Shown piece after piece: positions 38,220-39,295 of a DNA stretch of 39,295 bases. The DNA lies in assembly GCA_013151575.1 (NCBI GenBank), contig JAADHZ010000042.1, positions 1 to 39,295 of the forward strand, given 5' to 3'. How positions within the stretch are numbered: position 1 is the stretch's first letter; each line of letters starts with the position of its first letter. The translations under genes and the position numbers were made by a program. This DNA comes from Gammaproteobacteria bacterium. Its GTDB lineage: Bacteria > Pseudomonadota > Gammaproteobacteria > SZUA-152. The notes under the pieces are model-generated. The model ran no database searches and was not told the origin of the DNA. It worked only from the letters and a program-made list of their open reading frames with translations.

Positions 38220-38748
38220 TGGCGTGGCATTTTGGGCAGGGCGGTATGTGTCCGGTTTTATGAAAATGAATTTTTTCACCACAGGCACTGCAAAGTAGCG
38301 TACCTGGCCCGGTAATTTCACCGGTGTGCCATTCGCCGAAATATTCGGCACGCGCTTTTAGTTGATTAAGCTCAACGGTGGTTTGATCAACCAGCAGCGA
38401 AAGCGACTCCCAGATTCGTTCTTCAATGAGTTCAATATCAAAATTCAGCCAGTCAGCCAACTCCCCACGCTGTTGTTTGATGTATTCTCCGGCATCGCGC
38501 AAATCACGTTGCAAATAGGTGCTAATCAGTTCGGCTTCGTCTTTGCTGAGTTCGCCCAGATGAATGGCCTGTTGCTTTGCCGAGTCGAGCGCATCAATCA
38601 GATTGGGTAATAAATCCTGAGTAGTGTCATCAAGGAATTGGCGGGTGCGCTCCTGCATGCGTTCATAGGCGTTGGCGCGGCCATCATCTTCACGGCTGGA
38701 GTCTGTCTGACGGGGTTTTTTATCTGGGGTTTGGAGGTTGTTATTCAT
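38191..38748 (-). CDS. Zinc-ribbon-containing protein (DUF1451-like)
   Basis: C-terminal CSACGEKIHFHKTGHIPPCPKC; start at MNNNLQ chosen because of AGGTAG upstream; ORF track uses 38871. Confidence 0.8.
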   Translation of the reverse strand: MNNNLQTPDKKPRQTDSSREDDGRANAYERMQERTRQFLDDTTQDLLPNLIDALDSAKQQAIHLGELSKDEAELISTYLQRDLRDAGEYIKQQRGELADWLNFDIELIEERIWESLSLLVDQTTVELNQLKARAEYFGEWHTGEITGPGTLLCSACGEKIHFHKTGHIPPCPKCHATIYKRPGSL

Positions 38749-39120
38749 TATTGCTACCTTTTTCATACAAACTGTAATATGAGTATGGTAGAAGGGTGTG
38801 TGGCTGTACAGGTGATGTTGGTGAGTTACTCGGCAGATGATGGGGTGCGCTGAAAAATGGTAATAATTCACATGGACAAGGTTGCGCCTGCCCGTGAGAG
38901 TTAGCGAGATTACATTGGGCCTGGCCTATTTTTAAATGAGTAATATTTAAGCAGTTGTTTGTCCGTGAACTTGTTTTTGCGCATAAAGACCTTCATTGCG
39001 AGGAGTATCACGGTGACTGTCTTTTTATGAATATAAATATTTGAAGCCGCGAATTTGATTTGTTCAGAATTGATTCGGTTTTTTTGCTTTTATCGCCCGG
39101 CATTGCGCCTGGGCACTTTC

Positions 39121-39295
39121 GGGACGGAAATTAAATAACTCATACAATTGACATCCCTGCTTCAGCCTGTCTTTGCCTAAAGCACCTACTGTTGGCGCCC
39201 GTTTTTCAATCGTAAAAGTTCGAAATAAGAGCGACTATTCCTGCACTTTTACTCAATCAGAACGAACAAATACGGACTAAATCAGAGCGCCACTT
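39121..39295. mobile_element. Second copy of the MITE-like element, inverted, truncated by window end
   Basis: Reverse complement closely matches 27234..27386; terminus GGGACGGAAATTAAATAACT; about 20 nt extra internal sequence. Confidence 0.85.

Noticed and set aside
1-39295. CRISPR arrays, rRNA or tRNA genes, phage genes
   Set aside because: No regularly spaced repeats of CRISPR type, no rRNA/tRNA-like sequence and no phage structural or integrase motifs were seen by eye.

Overview
This looks like a gammaproteobacterial chromosomal segment in two parts. Positions 1 to ~25.2 kb are an electron-transfer / cytochrome c biogenesis region. It holds a 5'-truncated multihaem cytochrome, a double YncE/lactonase-like propeller protein, a System II-like module (ResB, CcsA/ResC-like, TPR protein, TlpA/ResA-like thioredoxin), a complete System I operon (ccmABCDEFGHI), a monohaem cytochrome, two tandem Reg_prop-type propeller proteins and a Kelch lipoprotein. 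A minus-strand block follows (two paralogous five-CxxCH cytochromes flanking an NHL-repeat lipoprotein), then a + strand multi-domain cytochrome. I count 21 CxxCH motifs. Positions ~25.3 to 38.8 kb are mostly housekeeping: argC, a DUF6776-like protein, bactofilin, erpA, citrate synthase, anmK, the miaB-phoH(ybeZ)-ybeY-corC-lnt operon, a glutamate dehydrogenase and a zinc-ribbon protein. Most notable observations: (1) the cytochrome at 22.9-25.2 kb is split at an A9 run. The downstream ORF call begins inside a haem domain; its true upstream reading frame encodes a further CYFCHG motif but has no ATG/GTG/TTG start and no signal peptide, so the two ORFs look like one 6-haem, ~756-aa protein joined by a -1 shift (programmed slippage, mutation or sequence error). 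(2) A dense cytochrome/beta-propeller locus combined with both c-haem biogenesis systems. (3) A 178-bp MITE-like element with 19-bp perfect terminal inverted repeats, and a second inverted copy running off the window end. The internal hairpins of the two copies differ only by one compensatory base-pair change. (4) A 56-bp REP-like repeat inside the ccm operon, recurring 9.5 kb away. All family names come from reading motifs; no database search was run.
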